Source: JBEKTW01 sp963727845 (GTDB lineage: Bacteria > Bacteroidota > Ignavibacteria > UBA10030 > SZUA-254). Taken from it: DNA of 64,000 bases. Under the pieces are notes generated by a model that was not told where the DNA came from, did no database searches, and was given only the letters and a program-made list of their open reading frames with translations. Numbering within the stretch: the first letter of the stretch is position 1; each line of letters begins with the position of its first letter. The DNA is taken from contig CAVSHI010000002.1 of the NCBI GenBank assembly GCA_963727845.1, forward strand, positions 992,001 to 1,056,000, given 5' to 3'. Of the stretch, positions 52,349 to 60,922 are shown in pieces. The position numbers and the translations under genes are program-made.

Positions 52349-53713
52349 CTATTTGTTAACCCAGTACGGTTCCGTGGGGTGTGAACCGAAGACCAGGTTG
52401 ACATCGAGAAGAATGGTGTTGAGATTATTCTGGGCAACAATATCACTCTGCCGATGCTCGAAGCCCAAGCGGAATCTCAAGAATTCCGTAGTATAATAAC
52501 TGGCGTAAACTCCGATATTTCTCGTTATCAGCGCCGTATTGCCGGGTTCTTCGATCCAATCGTATCGCGTGCCGAGATACAACCAATACGACGTTTGGTA
52601 TTGCAGATATCCGAACCAACCATACGGATGGATTCTGTTAAGGGTGGAATCGATGTGATCAATCACGAGAGCTTCCCCGCCCGCGACGACCGAATGCGAT
52701 TCTCGCTCTTCCGCGGGTGCCCATTTGTATGTCAAATCCACGCCGTAGGCCCGCGTCGCATAGTCACCTCCCTCATCGTAGGCGCTGGCACCGACGTTGA
52801 GAAGATGCTCGTTGCTCCAGTCTTTCGATAGGTTCAAATGCCCGATGTACGCCGGCTGTCGCACCGTGATTGGAGTGAGAGGTGAAACCGGCAAGTTGGC
52901 ATTCGAGATGGCAATATCGCCCGCACGCACAACGTCGGCATTCATTTCCAATGTGGTCCCGGAAATCGGATTGGGAAGATAAAAGTCCAAATCCATCCCA
53001 ACCGGATTAAAGCCTGATTCAAAAAACTCACCATGATCGGTTCCCAGATAGCGAGAAACAATGAGCGGGCGGGTTGTCCACGGGAGGTCATGGATGTGGA
53101 TCTTGTTGTCTGTTCCGATGGAAGCGCGGTACTTTCCGATCTTTATTTTCAATCCAAGCGGCGCTGATTCGAGGATGGGAAGCCGTTTGATGAGACCGTA
53201 TGCCTCTTCGGCATCGATCCCGAATTGTGAGTTCGCCTCGTTTTCAAGCGAAATGACTGCGAAGGCTGAGGCATAGGGATCGACCGCTGAACTCAATTCG
53301 ACCTCAACAGTCCGCAAGAAGGGACGATTGCTGATCACGTTTTTTTCCGGTGATGGATCGACGACATCCTTGTTGTCGGAGCGAGCCGCGAAATTTATGG
53401 CAGTCACCATCTTCGGGTTGAAGGCGATAGGGGCAAGGCCCCGTGAGACCGCATCGATTTTGCTTTCAAGCTCCTGCAGCCGCTTCTCAAGCCGCTCCTC
53501 CATCCGGTCAAGTTCATCCGATTGGTCGGCGGACGGGTTATACGCTGATAGCTTGAGACTATCAAGCTCGGCCCGGAGCAGACGGACTTCGCTCCGTAGC
53601 TGGCCGATCTCCCGCGACGCCGAAGAATCTGCTGAGATGCTTCGATCGTTTTGAGAAAAACCTATGGTGCAAGAAACGAGAGTGAGAATGAACAAAAATT
53701 TTAGAATGCGCAT
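52349..53713 (-). CDS. Outer-membrane beta-barrel protein with N-terminal coiled coil
   Basis: The 454-residue protein has a signal peptide (LKFLFILTLVSCTIGFSQ). A coiled coil follows at about residues 35-95 (REIGQLRSEVRLLRAELDSL; DELDRMEERLEKRLQELESK). The remainder has an amphipathic, aromatic-rich beta pattern ending LDVNLVFGSHPTEPYWVNK. This is typical of porin-like barrels. Its place directly before the metal-binding protein gene suggests it lets metal or metallophore cross the outer membrane. That role is inferred. No TonB box or plug domain is evident. Confidence 0.75.
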   Translation of the reverse strand: MRILKFLFILTLVSCTIGFSQNDRSISADSSASREIGQLRSEVRLLRAELDSLKLSAYNPSADQSDELDRMEERLEKRLQELESKIDAVSRGLAPIAFNPKMVTAINFAARSDNKDVVDPSPEKNVISNRPFLRTVEVELSSAVDPYASAFAVISLENEANSQFGIDAEEAYGLIKRLPILESAPLGLKIKIGKYRASIGTDNKIHIHDLPWTTRPLIVSRYLGTDHGEFFESGFNPVGMDLDFYLPNPISGTTLEMNADVVRAGDIAISNANLPVSPLTPITVRQPAYIGHLNLSKDWSNEHLLNVGASAYDEGGDYATRAYGVDLTYKWAPAEERESHSVVAGGEALVIDHIDSTLNRIHPYGWFGYLQYQTSYWLYLGTRYDWIEEPGNTALITRNIGVYASYYTTEFLRFRLGFEHRQSDIVAQNNLNTILLDVNLVFGSHPTEPYWVNK

Positions 53714-53767
53714 GAACCTTCTCCATACCTTGTGGAAAAAATTGCCGACTTGTCTTCGGCAAAACCA

Positions 53768-54112
53768 TTAAACAAGAGTATGGACCGAAGGGGGAGCGCG
53801 GGTATGAGTGAGTGAGTAGGTTGGCGAGTGAGAAGCTGCAACGGGACTATGAACCACGACCTCAAAATTCGGGTTCACCTTCCCGAAAATGTCAGGATGT
53901 GCAAAACATGTTTGAGTCGAATTGATTCTGAAACATATGGCGCAGAAAGCCAGATTGTGGTCTTTGAGGATTCCATCAGGGGCACTCTTGACAACGGTCG
54001 CGTTCGGGCCGCCGCCGACGCCGTGCGTATGGAGAATCGAAAGTACTGGCATAGTCGCGCTGTAACTTACTATAAACAGCCAAACGACAATGAATTTCGG
54101 GATTCTGCTCAT
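53768..54112 (-). CDS. Small exported His/Cys protein
   Basis: The 114-residue product has a signal segment (FIVVWLFIVSYSATMPVLS). It then has HTHGVGGG, HNLAFCAICF with a CxxC-type pair (C-A-I-C), TCFAHPDIFG and a His-rich tail (HSPVAASHSPTYSLTHTRAP). The His and Cys pattern suggests metal binding. It heads the metal-import genes, 54 bp upstream of the barrel gene. I do not recognise a named family. Confidence 0.55.
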   Translation of the reverse strand: MSRIPKFIVVWLFIVSYSATMPVLSILHTHGVGGGPNATVVKSAPDGILKDHNLAFCAICFRINSTQTCFAHPDIFGKVNPNFEVVVHSPVAASHSPTYSLTHTRAPPSVHTLV

Positions 54113-54265
54113 ACGTGATCGTAAATGTAGCGATTCTTAAGTGAATTTACAACAAATCGCCCGCGGAATTGATTCCGTTAATCATGCTGTGATGGAGGAC
54201 ATCCGACTGACAATTGATTGTTGGAATTATTCGTGCAATATGATATATTTCCGTTTAAGGTTTTG

Positions 54266-54430
54266 ATGAAGTCAATCATGAAAAGAAGTGTTCTTATAAC
54301 AGGAGGAACCGGGGCGCTGGGGACAGTTGTGGCCGGACGCTTCATCCGCGGAGGAGCCAATGTTGCAGTTTCGTATATCACACGGCAGGAACTGCAACGT
54401 CGCTCACCTATCTTCGGTGGATTATCGTAA
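54266..54430 (+). pseudogene. N-terminal fragment of a short-chain dehydrogenase
   Basis: After MKSIMKRS the frame reads VLITGGTGALGTVVAGRFIR and GGANVAVSYITRQEL, the classic SDR Rossmann start. It then stops after about 54 residues (PIFGGLS). The rest of an SDR (about 190 residues with the YxxxK site) is missing in all frames, because YqeY starts 12 bp later. It is a decayed remnant, probably left by a deletion. Confidence 0.75.
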
Positions 54431-54442
54431 AGGAGCACTGGC

Positions 54443-54895
54443 ATGACTTTAATGGAACAAATAGCGGAGGACATGAAGAAGGCAATGAAGTCGGGTGAAA
54501 AGCTCAGGCTGGAAACCCTGCGCATGATTCGCGCCCAACTCCTGGAAAAGAGGGTTGAGAGGCGTCCCTCGGGTGAGATTACTGCGGAAGATGAGCTATC
54601 CGTGCTTATGGGCGCCTCCAAAAAGCGCAAGGAGGCAATCGAAATTTATCAACAGCATGGTAAAGCCGAGATGGCAAACCAGGAGCAGCAGGAACTTGCC
54701 ATCATCCAGGAATACATGCCCAAGCAATTGTCGGAGCAGGAAGTTGAGACGTTCATAAAACAAACTATCGACGACCTTCAAGCTGCATCCGCAAAAGATT
54801 TTGGTAAAGTAATGCCGATCGTCATGAAGGAACTCAAAGGAAAGGCCGACGGCAAAATCATTCAGGGGATTGTAAAGAAATTCTTAGGGGCGTAG
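54443..54895 (+). CDS. yqeY: GatB/YqeY domain protein
   Basis: The 150-residue protein matches the YqeY family, related to the tail domain of GatB: MEQIAEDMKKAMKSGEKLRL, AKKRKEAIEIYQQ-like segments, and YMPKQLSEQEVETFIKQTID. It ends KADGKIIQGIVKKFLG. It may support tRNA-related amidotransfer but its role is unsettled. AAAGGAGC lies upstream of the ATG. cvpA starts 3 bp after its stop. Confidence 0.92.
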   Translation: MTLMEQIAEDMKKAMKSGEKLRLETLRMIRAQLLEKRVERRPSGEITAEDELSVLMGASKKRKEAIEIYQQHGKAEMANQEQQELAIIQEYMPKQLSEQEVETFIKQTIDDLQAASAKDFGKVMPIVMKELKGKADGKIIQGIVKKFLGA

Positions 54896-54898
54896 CCA

Positions 54899-55432
54899 AT
54901 GAATCTTGTAGACCTGGTCATTCTAATCTATCTCGTCCCGTTTGTGGTCTTCGGGTATCGGGATGGCTTTCTGAAAAAGACCCTTGGGTTTGCGGCATTC
55001 GTGGTAGGATTTGTTGTTGCGGTGAGATCGATGGCTAGAGTCGGGAACTGGATCTACCACGGACTCCATTTGCCGAAAGAGATGTCGATTGCCGTGGGAT
55101 TCTTCATTGTGGTTTTCATTTTCGTAGGCCTGGAAAATTTGATTTACCTGTGGATCAAGAGCAGGGCTATCCACGACACGCCCAAGTTTTGGTCGCGGGT
55201 TATCGGGGCAATTGTCGGAGGAATTGAGGGCACGATCGCCGCAAGCCTGGTGCTGATTCTCCTGCTCATCGTCGAATACCCACCTCAGAAAATGCAGGAG
55301 GAGTCGCTCCTCTACCGTCCACTCGTGGAAATCGCCCCGACAGTCTTCGATTATTCCATGATGTGGGCGCCGGACACCGAGGATTTTTATGACCAGCTGA
55401 AACGACATTTCCAGCATTTGCACATCCCATAG
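54899..55432 (+). CDS. cvpA: CvpA family membrane protein
   Basis: The 177-residue protein has four hydrophobic segments and starts NLVDLVILIYLVPFVVFGYR with the typical DGFLKKTLGFAAFVVGF. A third segment is VGFFIVVFIFVGLENLIYLW and a fourth lies near AASLVLILLLIVEYPP. This is the CvpA/colicin V production family, linked to envelope homeostasis in some bacteria. It lies between yqeY (3 bp) and mutS2 (13 bp), a common order. Confidence 0.9.
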   Translation: MNLVDLVILIYLVPFVVFGYRDGFLKKTLGFAAFVVGFVVAVRSMARVGNWIYHGLHLPKEMSIAVGFFIVVFIFVGLENLIYLWIKSRAIHDTPKFWSRVIGAIVGGIEGTIAASLVLILLLIVEYPPQKMQEESLLYRPLVEIAPTVFDYSMMWAPDTEDFYDQLKRHFQHLHIP

Positions 55433-55445
55433 CAATATCCATTGC

Positions 55446-57794
55446 ATGCAAGAGTTTCTAAACTCGTTTTCGAAGCTTGAATTTGACAAATTAAAGAAGC
55501 ACGTTCAACGCTACGCGTCTTCACCCATCGGTAAGGAGCTGGTCCAACAGCTCACGCCGTCCTCATCCATCGCAGATATCCGTTCGAGCCTCGCACTCGT
55601 TTCGGAAATGAAGCGCCTCCTGGAAGAACATGAGTACCCCCCGCTCGACGATGTGCCGGATGTTCGCGTCAGTTTGCATCATTCCTCTATCGAAAATTTT
55701 GTCCTCCCTGCGGAAGAACTACATAAAATCGAACGTCTCCTGGAGACATCAAGGAAAACAACCTCCTACTTCAAGCAAAAAAAAGACAAATATCCGCTTT
55801 TGTACTCCAGGGTTCAGGAAATCCAGGCTCATCAGGTTCTCGAGTATAACATACGTGAAGCTATTGATAACGACGGAGTTGTCAAAGACAACGCGACGAA
55901 GGAACTGGCAAGAATCAGAAAAAGGATCGTTGAGAAGAATGACCAGTTACGCTCCCAGCTGGAGAATATCCTGAAATCACTAGTCGGAAAGGAATGGGCA
56001 CAGGAGGAGATCATCACCACGAGGGACGGTAGGATGGTGGTGCCGGTGCGGACCGAGTATAAGAACCGTGTTCCGGGGTTCATCCACAGTTCCTCCTCGA
56101 GCGGGGCAACCGTTTTCATTGAACCGTCCGAAACGCTGGAATCCAATAATGACCTGAGAACCTTGCAGTTCCAGGAACAGCGTGAAATTGAACGAATACT
56201 GAGAGAGCTGACCCGACAAGTTCGGGATGCCAGGGAAGCCTTAGAGGAAAACCTTCGGAGTCTCAGTTTTCTCGATTTCGTCGCCGCAAAGGCGAAGTAT
56301 TCAATCGAGGTCCTGGGAGCGGAGCCAATAATCAAAACCGACGGAAGTCTGCATATCAAGGGAGCACGACACCCGCTACTTCTCCAGAAACACAAACGGG
56401 AGGAGGTGGTCCCGTTGGATGTCGACCTTGAAGGCCCAACGAGAACGATCATCATCACCGGGCCGAACGCCGGAGGCAAAAGCGTAGCCCTCAAGACAAT
56501 TGGCATTTTGAATGTCCTCCTGCAGTCAGGGTGCCACATTCCGGTCTCGGCAGAGAGCGAGCTTCCGATTTTTAGTGAGCTTTTTGTCGATATCGGCGAC
56601 GAACAGTCGATCGAAGACGATCTCAGTAGCTTCAGCTCTCATTTAAGAAACCTGAAGGAAGTCCTTCATAATGCGACGAAAACGTCGCTCGTGCTGCTGG
56701 ATGAGATAGGGTCCGGGACTGACCCGGTCGAGGGTTCATCTCTGGCTGCGGCAGTTCTGGAGTCTTTGACCGCGACCGGTTGTTTGACTGTCGCCACGAC
56801 GCACCACGGCTCCCTCAAGACCTTTGCCTACGAAACCCCGGGAATTGAAAACGCCGCCATGGAGTTCGATCAATCATCGCTCTTGCCGACCTACCATTTC
56901 CGCATGGGATTGCCGGGGAGCAGCTATGCCATTGAAATGGCCGAACGGATGTCAATGCCGCTGGGAATCACGGAGCGAGCGAAAAAGATGCGCGGAAGCG
57001 GCGCAAATAGTTTTGAAAATTTAATTCTGGATCTTGAACGCCAATCGCAAAAACTAGCAACCGATCTCGAGCTTGTCCGAACGGAAAAACTCCAACTCAA
57101 TACATTGATTATACATTATCAAAGTCAGATAACTGCCTTAGAGAAAGAGCTTAAGACTATCAAATTAAGAGCTGCACATGAAGCCCAGGAGATCATCGGG
57201 AGAGCGAATTCGGCTGTCGAAGCGGCCATCCAGAAAATCAAAGAACAGGCAGCCGGGAGGGAATCAATCAGGGATGCAAAACTCGAAATAAAGGAGCTCG
57301 CAGCAGAATTGACTACTCTTAGGGAGAAGCTTGAACCCGAAGATATCTCAGTGCAGGAATTGACTGTAGGAACCATCGTCAAATTGAAACAGACTAATGC
57401 GATCGGTGAAGTGATTGAAGGAACAAATGATGGAAATTACACCGTGTTGATGGGGGGAATCAAAGTCAAAGTCGATAAGAAGGAATTGGAGCCCGCAAAT
57501 GGTCCAACAATGGTTGTCCCCGCCCGGGCTACAGGCCTGGAACCATCAGCGGCAAAACGCGAAATTGATCTCCGCGGCATGTACGGCGATGAGGCAATGG
57601 ATGCGATCGACAAATTCCTTGATTCAGCCATAGTTTCCGGGCTGCATCGAGTCGATATCATCCACGGCAAGGGCACGGGGGCACTCAGGAAGAAGGTGGG
57701 GGAATATCTGAAGAAGAACCCCTCCGTCAAGGCTTTTCGGTTGGGTGAGTGGAATGAGGGAGGAGCAGGTGTCACTGTGGTGGAACTCAGCTGA
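55446..57794 (+). CDS. mutS2: Endonuclease MutS2
   Basis: MutS-family ATPase without mismatch-recognition domains. Members suppress recombination or rescue collided ribosomes. The 782-residue protein has the core helices, Walker A GPNAGGKSVALKT, Walker B VLLDEIGSGTDPVEGS and TTHHGSLKTFAYETPGIENA. A coiled region follows (about 510-640). The C-terminal Smr nuclease domain has IDLRGMYGDEAMDAIDKFLD and IHGKGTGALRKKV. The length is normal. Confidence 0.95.
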   Translation: MQEFLNSFSKLEFDKLKKHVQRYASSPIGKELVQQLTPSSSIADIRSSLALVSEMKRLLEEHEYPPLDDVPDVRVSLHHSSIENFVLPAEELHKIERLLETSRKTTSYFKQKKDKYPLLYSRVQEIQAHQVLEYNIREAIDNDGVVKDNATKELARIRKRIVEKNDQLRSQLENILKSLVGKEWAQEEIITTRDGRMVVPVRTEYKNRVPGFIHSSSSSGATVFIEPSETLESNNDLRTLQFQEQREIERILRELTRQVRDAREALEENLRSLSFLDFVAAKAKYSIEVLGAEPIIKTDGSLHIKGARHPLLLQKHKREEVVPLDVDLEGPTRTIIITGPNAGGKSVALKTIGILNVLLQSGCHIPVSAESELPIFSELFVDIGDEQSIEDDLSSFSSHLRNLKEVLHNATKTSLVLLDEIGSGTDPVEGSSLAAAVLESLTATGCLTVATTHHGSLKTFAYETPGIENAAMEFDQSSLLPTYHFRMGLPGSSYAIEMAERMSMPLGITERAKKMRGSGANSFENLILDLERQSQKLATDLELVRTEKLQLNTLIIHYQSQITALEKELKTIKLRAAHEAQEIIGRANSAVEAAIQKIKEQAAGRESIRDAKLEIKELAAELTTLREKLEPEDISVQELTVGTIVKLKQTNAIGEVIEGTNDGNYTVLMGGIKVKVDKKELEPANGPTMVVPARATGLEPSAAKREIDLRGMYGDEAMDAIDKFLDSAIVSGLHRVDIIHGKGTGALRKKVGEYLKKNPSVKAFRLGEWNEGGAGVTVVELS

Positions 57795-57925
57795 TTCATT
57801 TGCTGTCAAAGGATACGTCTATTTGTACTTGAGATCTTATCCATAAGAAATTGTATTATGAAATGATTAGCATTATTTCAATGATTTTTCAATTTAATAC
57901 TTTGTCTCAATCATTTTTCAGTTGA

Positions 57926-60154
57926 ATGAGCAGATCAGAAGTTGACATGCAGCAGAAAGCCCTGGACCTGGGACTCTCCAGAGATGAGTTTGAGGTAATT
58001 CTTCAGGTCCTTGGCCGGCAACCGAATTTTACGGAGCTAAGCATGTACAGCGTCATGTGGAGCGAGCACTGCAGCTATAAGAACTCCATCGCTGAGCTGA
58101 AGAAGTTGCCGCGCAGTGGAAAACGCTTGCTTGTGAGCGCTGGAGAAGAAAATGCAGGGCTCGTGGATATCGGTGACGGGTTGGCCGTGGCGTTTAAGCT
58201 TGAGAGTCACAATCACCCTTCGGCAGTCGAACCCTACCAGGGCGCTGCCACAGGCGTAGGCGGAATTATGAGGGATATTTTTACCATGGGAGCACGGCCG
58301 GTGGCTGCCTTGAACTCACTCCGATTTGGCGACCCGCGATTGCCACGGACCCAATATCTCCTCAAGGGCGTCGTTCGAGGTATCGCCGACTATGGTAACA
58401 GCTTCGGCGTGCCGACGGTGGCGGGGGATGTATATTTTGATGAATGTTATGCAGAAAACCCTTTGATCAATGTGATGGCAGTCGGTGTCGTAAAACATGC
58501 TGACATCGCTACAGGTAAAGCCCTAGGTGAAGGCAACATCGTCATGATCGTCGGTTCTTCGACGGGGAGAGACGGAATTCACGGGGCCACGTTCGCCTCG
58601 GAGAATATTTCTGAGGAATCAGAGCAACGCCGGCCGAGCGTGCAGGTGGGGGATCCATTCACGGAGAAACTTTTGCTCGAAGCATCTCTGGAGGCAATAC
58701 AGGCTGGTTTCGTCGTAGGAATCCAGGATATGGGAGCAGCCGGAATAACGTGCTCTACATCGGAAATGAGCGCAAGGGGCAAGTCAGGAATGATCATCGA
58801 CCTGGACAAGGTGCCGCTTCGTGAGAAAGACATGTCCGATTTTGAGATCATGCTCTCAGAATCTCAGGAACGCATGTTGATGGTTGTTCGACCTGAACAT
58901 GAGGAAGCCATTAAAGATATCTTTAAAAAATGGGACTTACACTGTCAGCCTATAGGAATTGTTACATCCAAAGCGAACCTGATCATTCGGAGAAGTGAGC
59001 GAACCGTTGCTGACATCCCGGCCCAGAGCCTTGTTCTGGGAGGAGGCGCCCCGGTGTACAACAGAGAGTCAAAGCGGCCTGCATATCTGGATGAACTTCA
59101 TCGGACTGATTTGAGCGCTTTGCCTGAGCCCAAGGATTTGAATGATGTTTTGCTCAGATTGCTTGGTTCGCCCAACATCTGCTCCCGACGGTGGATTGTC
59201 CGGCAGTATGACACCATGGTGCGGACAAACACTGTGAGCTTCGATACCTCTGACGCCGCAGTTATCAGGCTGAAGGGAACGGACAAGGCCCTGGCTGTGA
59301 AGACCGATTGCAACCCCCGCTATGTGTACTTGAACCCATACAAAGGGGCACAAATCGCTGTAGCTGAATCGGCGAGAAATGTTGTGTGCACTGGCGCTAC
59401 GCCTATCGCTATCACGAATTGTTTGAACTTCGGAAATCCATACAAACCCGAAGTGTTCTGGCAATTCAAGGAATCAATTAGAGGTATCTCTGACGCCTGT
59501 CGTGCGCTGGACACTCCTGTGACAGGTGGTAACGTAAGTTTCTACAATGAAAACCCGCAAGGCCCGGTCTTCCCGACACCGGTTATCGGGATGCTGGGTG
59601 AAATTCAACTGATGCGGCATGTGACGACGGCAGGCTTCAAGAATATTGGGGACGTGATCGTGCTACTCGGTGAGACAATAGGGCATATAGGCGGGTCTGA
59701 GTATCTCAAATTAGTTCACGGACTCGTGGCCGGCGATGCTCCGGATATCGACCTACAAAAGGAGAGAAGCCTTTATGCGGCCTGTCTGGAGATGATCCGA
59801 TCCGGAGTAGTCCATTCATGCCATGATTTGAGTGAGGGCGGTCTCGGGGTCGCATTGGCTGAGTGCGCCGCATTCTCAGCAGACATGAACAATCCCTTAG
59901 GCGCTCATCTGGATTTTGACCCCGGAGAGCGGGCAGACTTTCTTTTGTTTGGAGAAGATCAGTCAAGAATCCTCATAACGACAGCGCACTTATCTATAAG
60001 TGAAATAGAGAGAATCGCAAAATCATTTCATGTACCATCCAAAGTAATTGGAGAAGTCACCCAGAAGACTTTCTCGATCGGAAGCACTATCCAATTGAAG
60101 TTCGAAGAACTCATCAGAGCCTTTTATGGCAGTTTTCCGGTCTCAGGACAATAG
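57926..60154 (+). CDS. purL: Phosphoribosylformylglycinamidine synthase subunit PurL (small type)
   Basis: Fourth step of purine synthesis: turns FGAR into FGAM with ATP and ammonia from PurQ. The 742 residues match the short PurL that works with PurS and PurQ. Motifs: MWSEHCSYKNSI, ESHNHPSAVEPYQGAATGVG, GGIMRDIFTMGARPVA, VGIQDMGAAGITCSTSEM and SCHDLSEGGLGVALAE. The upstream 131 bp are A+T-rich and may hold the promoter. purS and purQ are not in the window. Confidence 0.96.
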   Translation: MSRSEVDMQQKALDLGLSRDEFEVILQVLGRQPNFTELSMYSVMWSEHCSYKNSIAELKKLPRSGKRLLVSAGEENAGLVDIGDGLAVAFKLESHNHPSAVEPYQGAATGVGGIMRDIFTMGARPVAALNSLRFGDPRLPRTQYLLKGVVRGIADYGNSFGVPTVAGDVYFDECYAENPLINVMAVGVVKHADIATGKALGEGNIVMIVGSSTGRDGIHGATFASENISEESEQRRPSVQVGDPFTEKLLLEASLEAIQAGFVVGIQDMGAAGITCSTSEMSARGKSGMIIDLDKVPLREKDMSDFEIMLSESQERMLMVVRPEHEEAIKDIFKKWDLHCQPIGIVTSKANLIIRRSERTVADIPAQSLVLGGGAPVYNRESKRPAYLDELHRTDLSALPEPKDLNDVLLRLLGSPNICSRRWIVRQYDTMVRTNTVSFDTSDAAVIRLKGTDKALAVKTDCNPRYVYLNPYKGAQIAVAESARNVVCTGATPIAITNCLNFGNPYKPEVFWQFKESIRGISDACRALDTPVTGGNVSFYNENPQGPVFPTPVIGMLGEIQLMRHVTTAGFKNIGDVIVLLGETIGHIGGSEYLKLVHGLVAGDAPDIDLQKERSLYAACLEMIRSGVVHSCHDLSEGGLGVALAECAAFSADMNNPLGAHLDFDPGERADFLLFGEDQSRILITTAHLSISEIERIAKSFHVPSKVIGEVTQKTFSIGSTIQLKFEELIRAFYGSFPVSGQ

Positions 60155-60728
60155 TGCGCATGGAATCCCATCATGCAGATTGGTGATTCCTGGACCGCGG
60201 GCAGATCTGCTATGTCGGAGGAATCGATATCGAAAATAATAACTCATTTTAAGTAATTGGTCTTAACTACGCTGTTTACAATTCGTTACAGCTTCCGTAT
60301 CAAATCGTACGAAATGACTACACACTTGGTCCGCCAGCCCGTCGCCAATTGACTATCTGCTTAGTCGCCTACACATATCTGACATCTTCCTAATTAGGCG
60401 ACCTGAGCTGACACATACCGTGCTCCGCAGGGCTTTGCAAGACCTCTAGTAAGGCCTTATCAATAAGTATATGTCCATCTCGCAAAAGTTTGCATAATAC
60501 ACACCGGCCCAAAGATGGCCTGCATTCAATCCATAGGAGCACGATGGATATTGAGAAACCGCCAACCCGGTCCCAGCAAATTTAGTTGGATTCAGTAGAG
60601 CATGTTCGACGTAGTGTGCAGTAATGGCCGGGGAAGAAACGGGCGATAGGGCGGAGAAGATAATCACGGTAGCTTTCGGAGATTGGTGCGTATTCCGAGT
60701 TCTTTTATAGTTTACATAATATATATTA
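60155..60728. other. Intergenic stretch without a supported gene
   Basis: An open frame of 96 codons on the - strand (60446-60736) overlaps the end of the 59-codon gene. It begins MPNNIYYVNYKRTRNTHQSP. It has no signal peptide, no CxxCH and no motif I recognise, and reads more like chance or decayed sequence. Otherwise I see no tRNA, terminator or repeat here. Confidence 0.4.
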
Positions 60729-60908
60729 TTAGGCATTCTTATCTGGTCTATCCAAACCGGCTGTCTCGTCAGCTTCTTTCATTTTGAAGTAAGTTAGCGC
60801 GAACAGCACCGACAAGAGGAAGATCATTGAAACGAACCATACGATTCTGGATTCAATGGCCGGGAGTGATCCCGTGGCCTCTATGGTTTGGCTGAGCGAG
60901 TCTATCAT
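60729..60908 (-). CDS. 59-residue single-TM protein next to cytochrome b
   Basis: The frame from ATG 60908 gives MIDSLSQTIEATGSLPAIES, then one TM helix (RIVWFVSMIFLLSVLFALTY), then a charged tail (FKMKEADETAGLDRPDKNA) and TAA. It starts 14 bp after the cytochrome b stop on the same strand. It could be a small subunit of the quinol-oxidising complex or an anchor for another subunit. I do not know a named family. Its coding nature rests on position and the clean TM-plus-tail composition. Confidence 0.6.
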   Translation of the reverse strand: MIDSLSQTIEATGSLPAIESRIVWFVSMIFLLSVLFALTYFKMKEADETAGLDRPDKNA

Positions 60909-60922
60909 CTGGCCGTTGTCTG

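Noticed and set aside
60446..60736. A 96-codon - strand frame after the small membrane protein
   Set aside because: No motif, no signal, no heme-binding site, and a biased but unstructured composition. It overlaps the end of the better-supported 59-codon gene. Kept only as a note.
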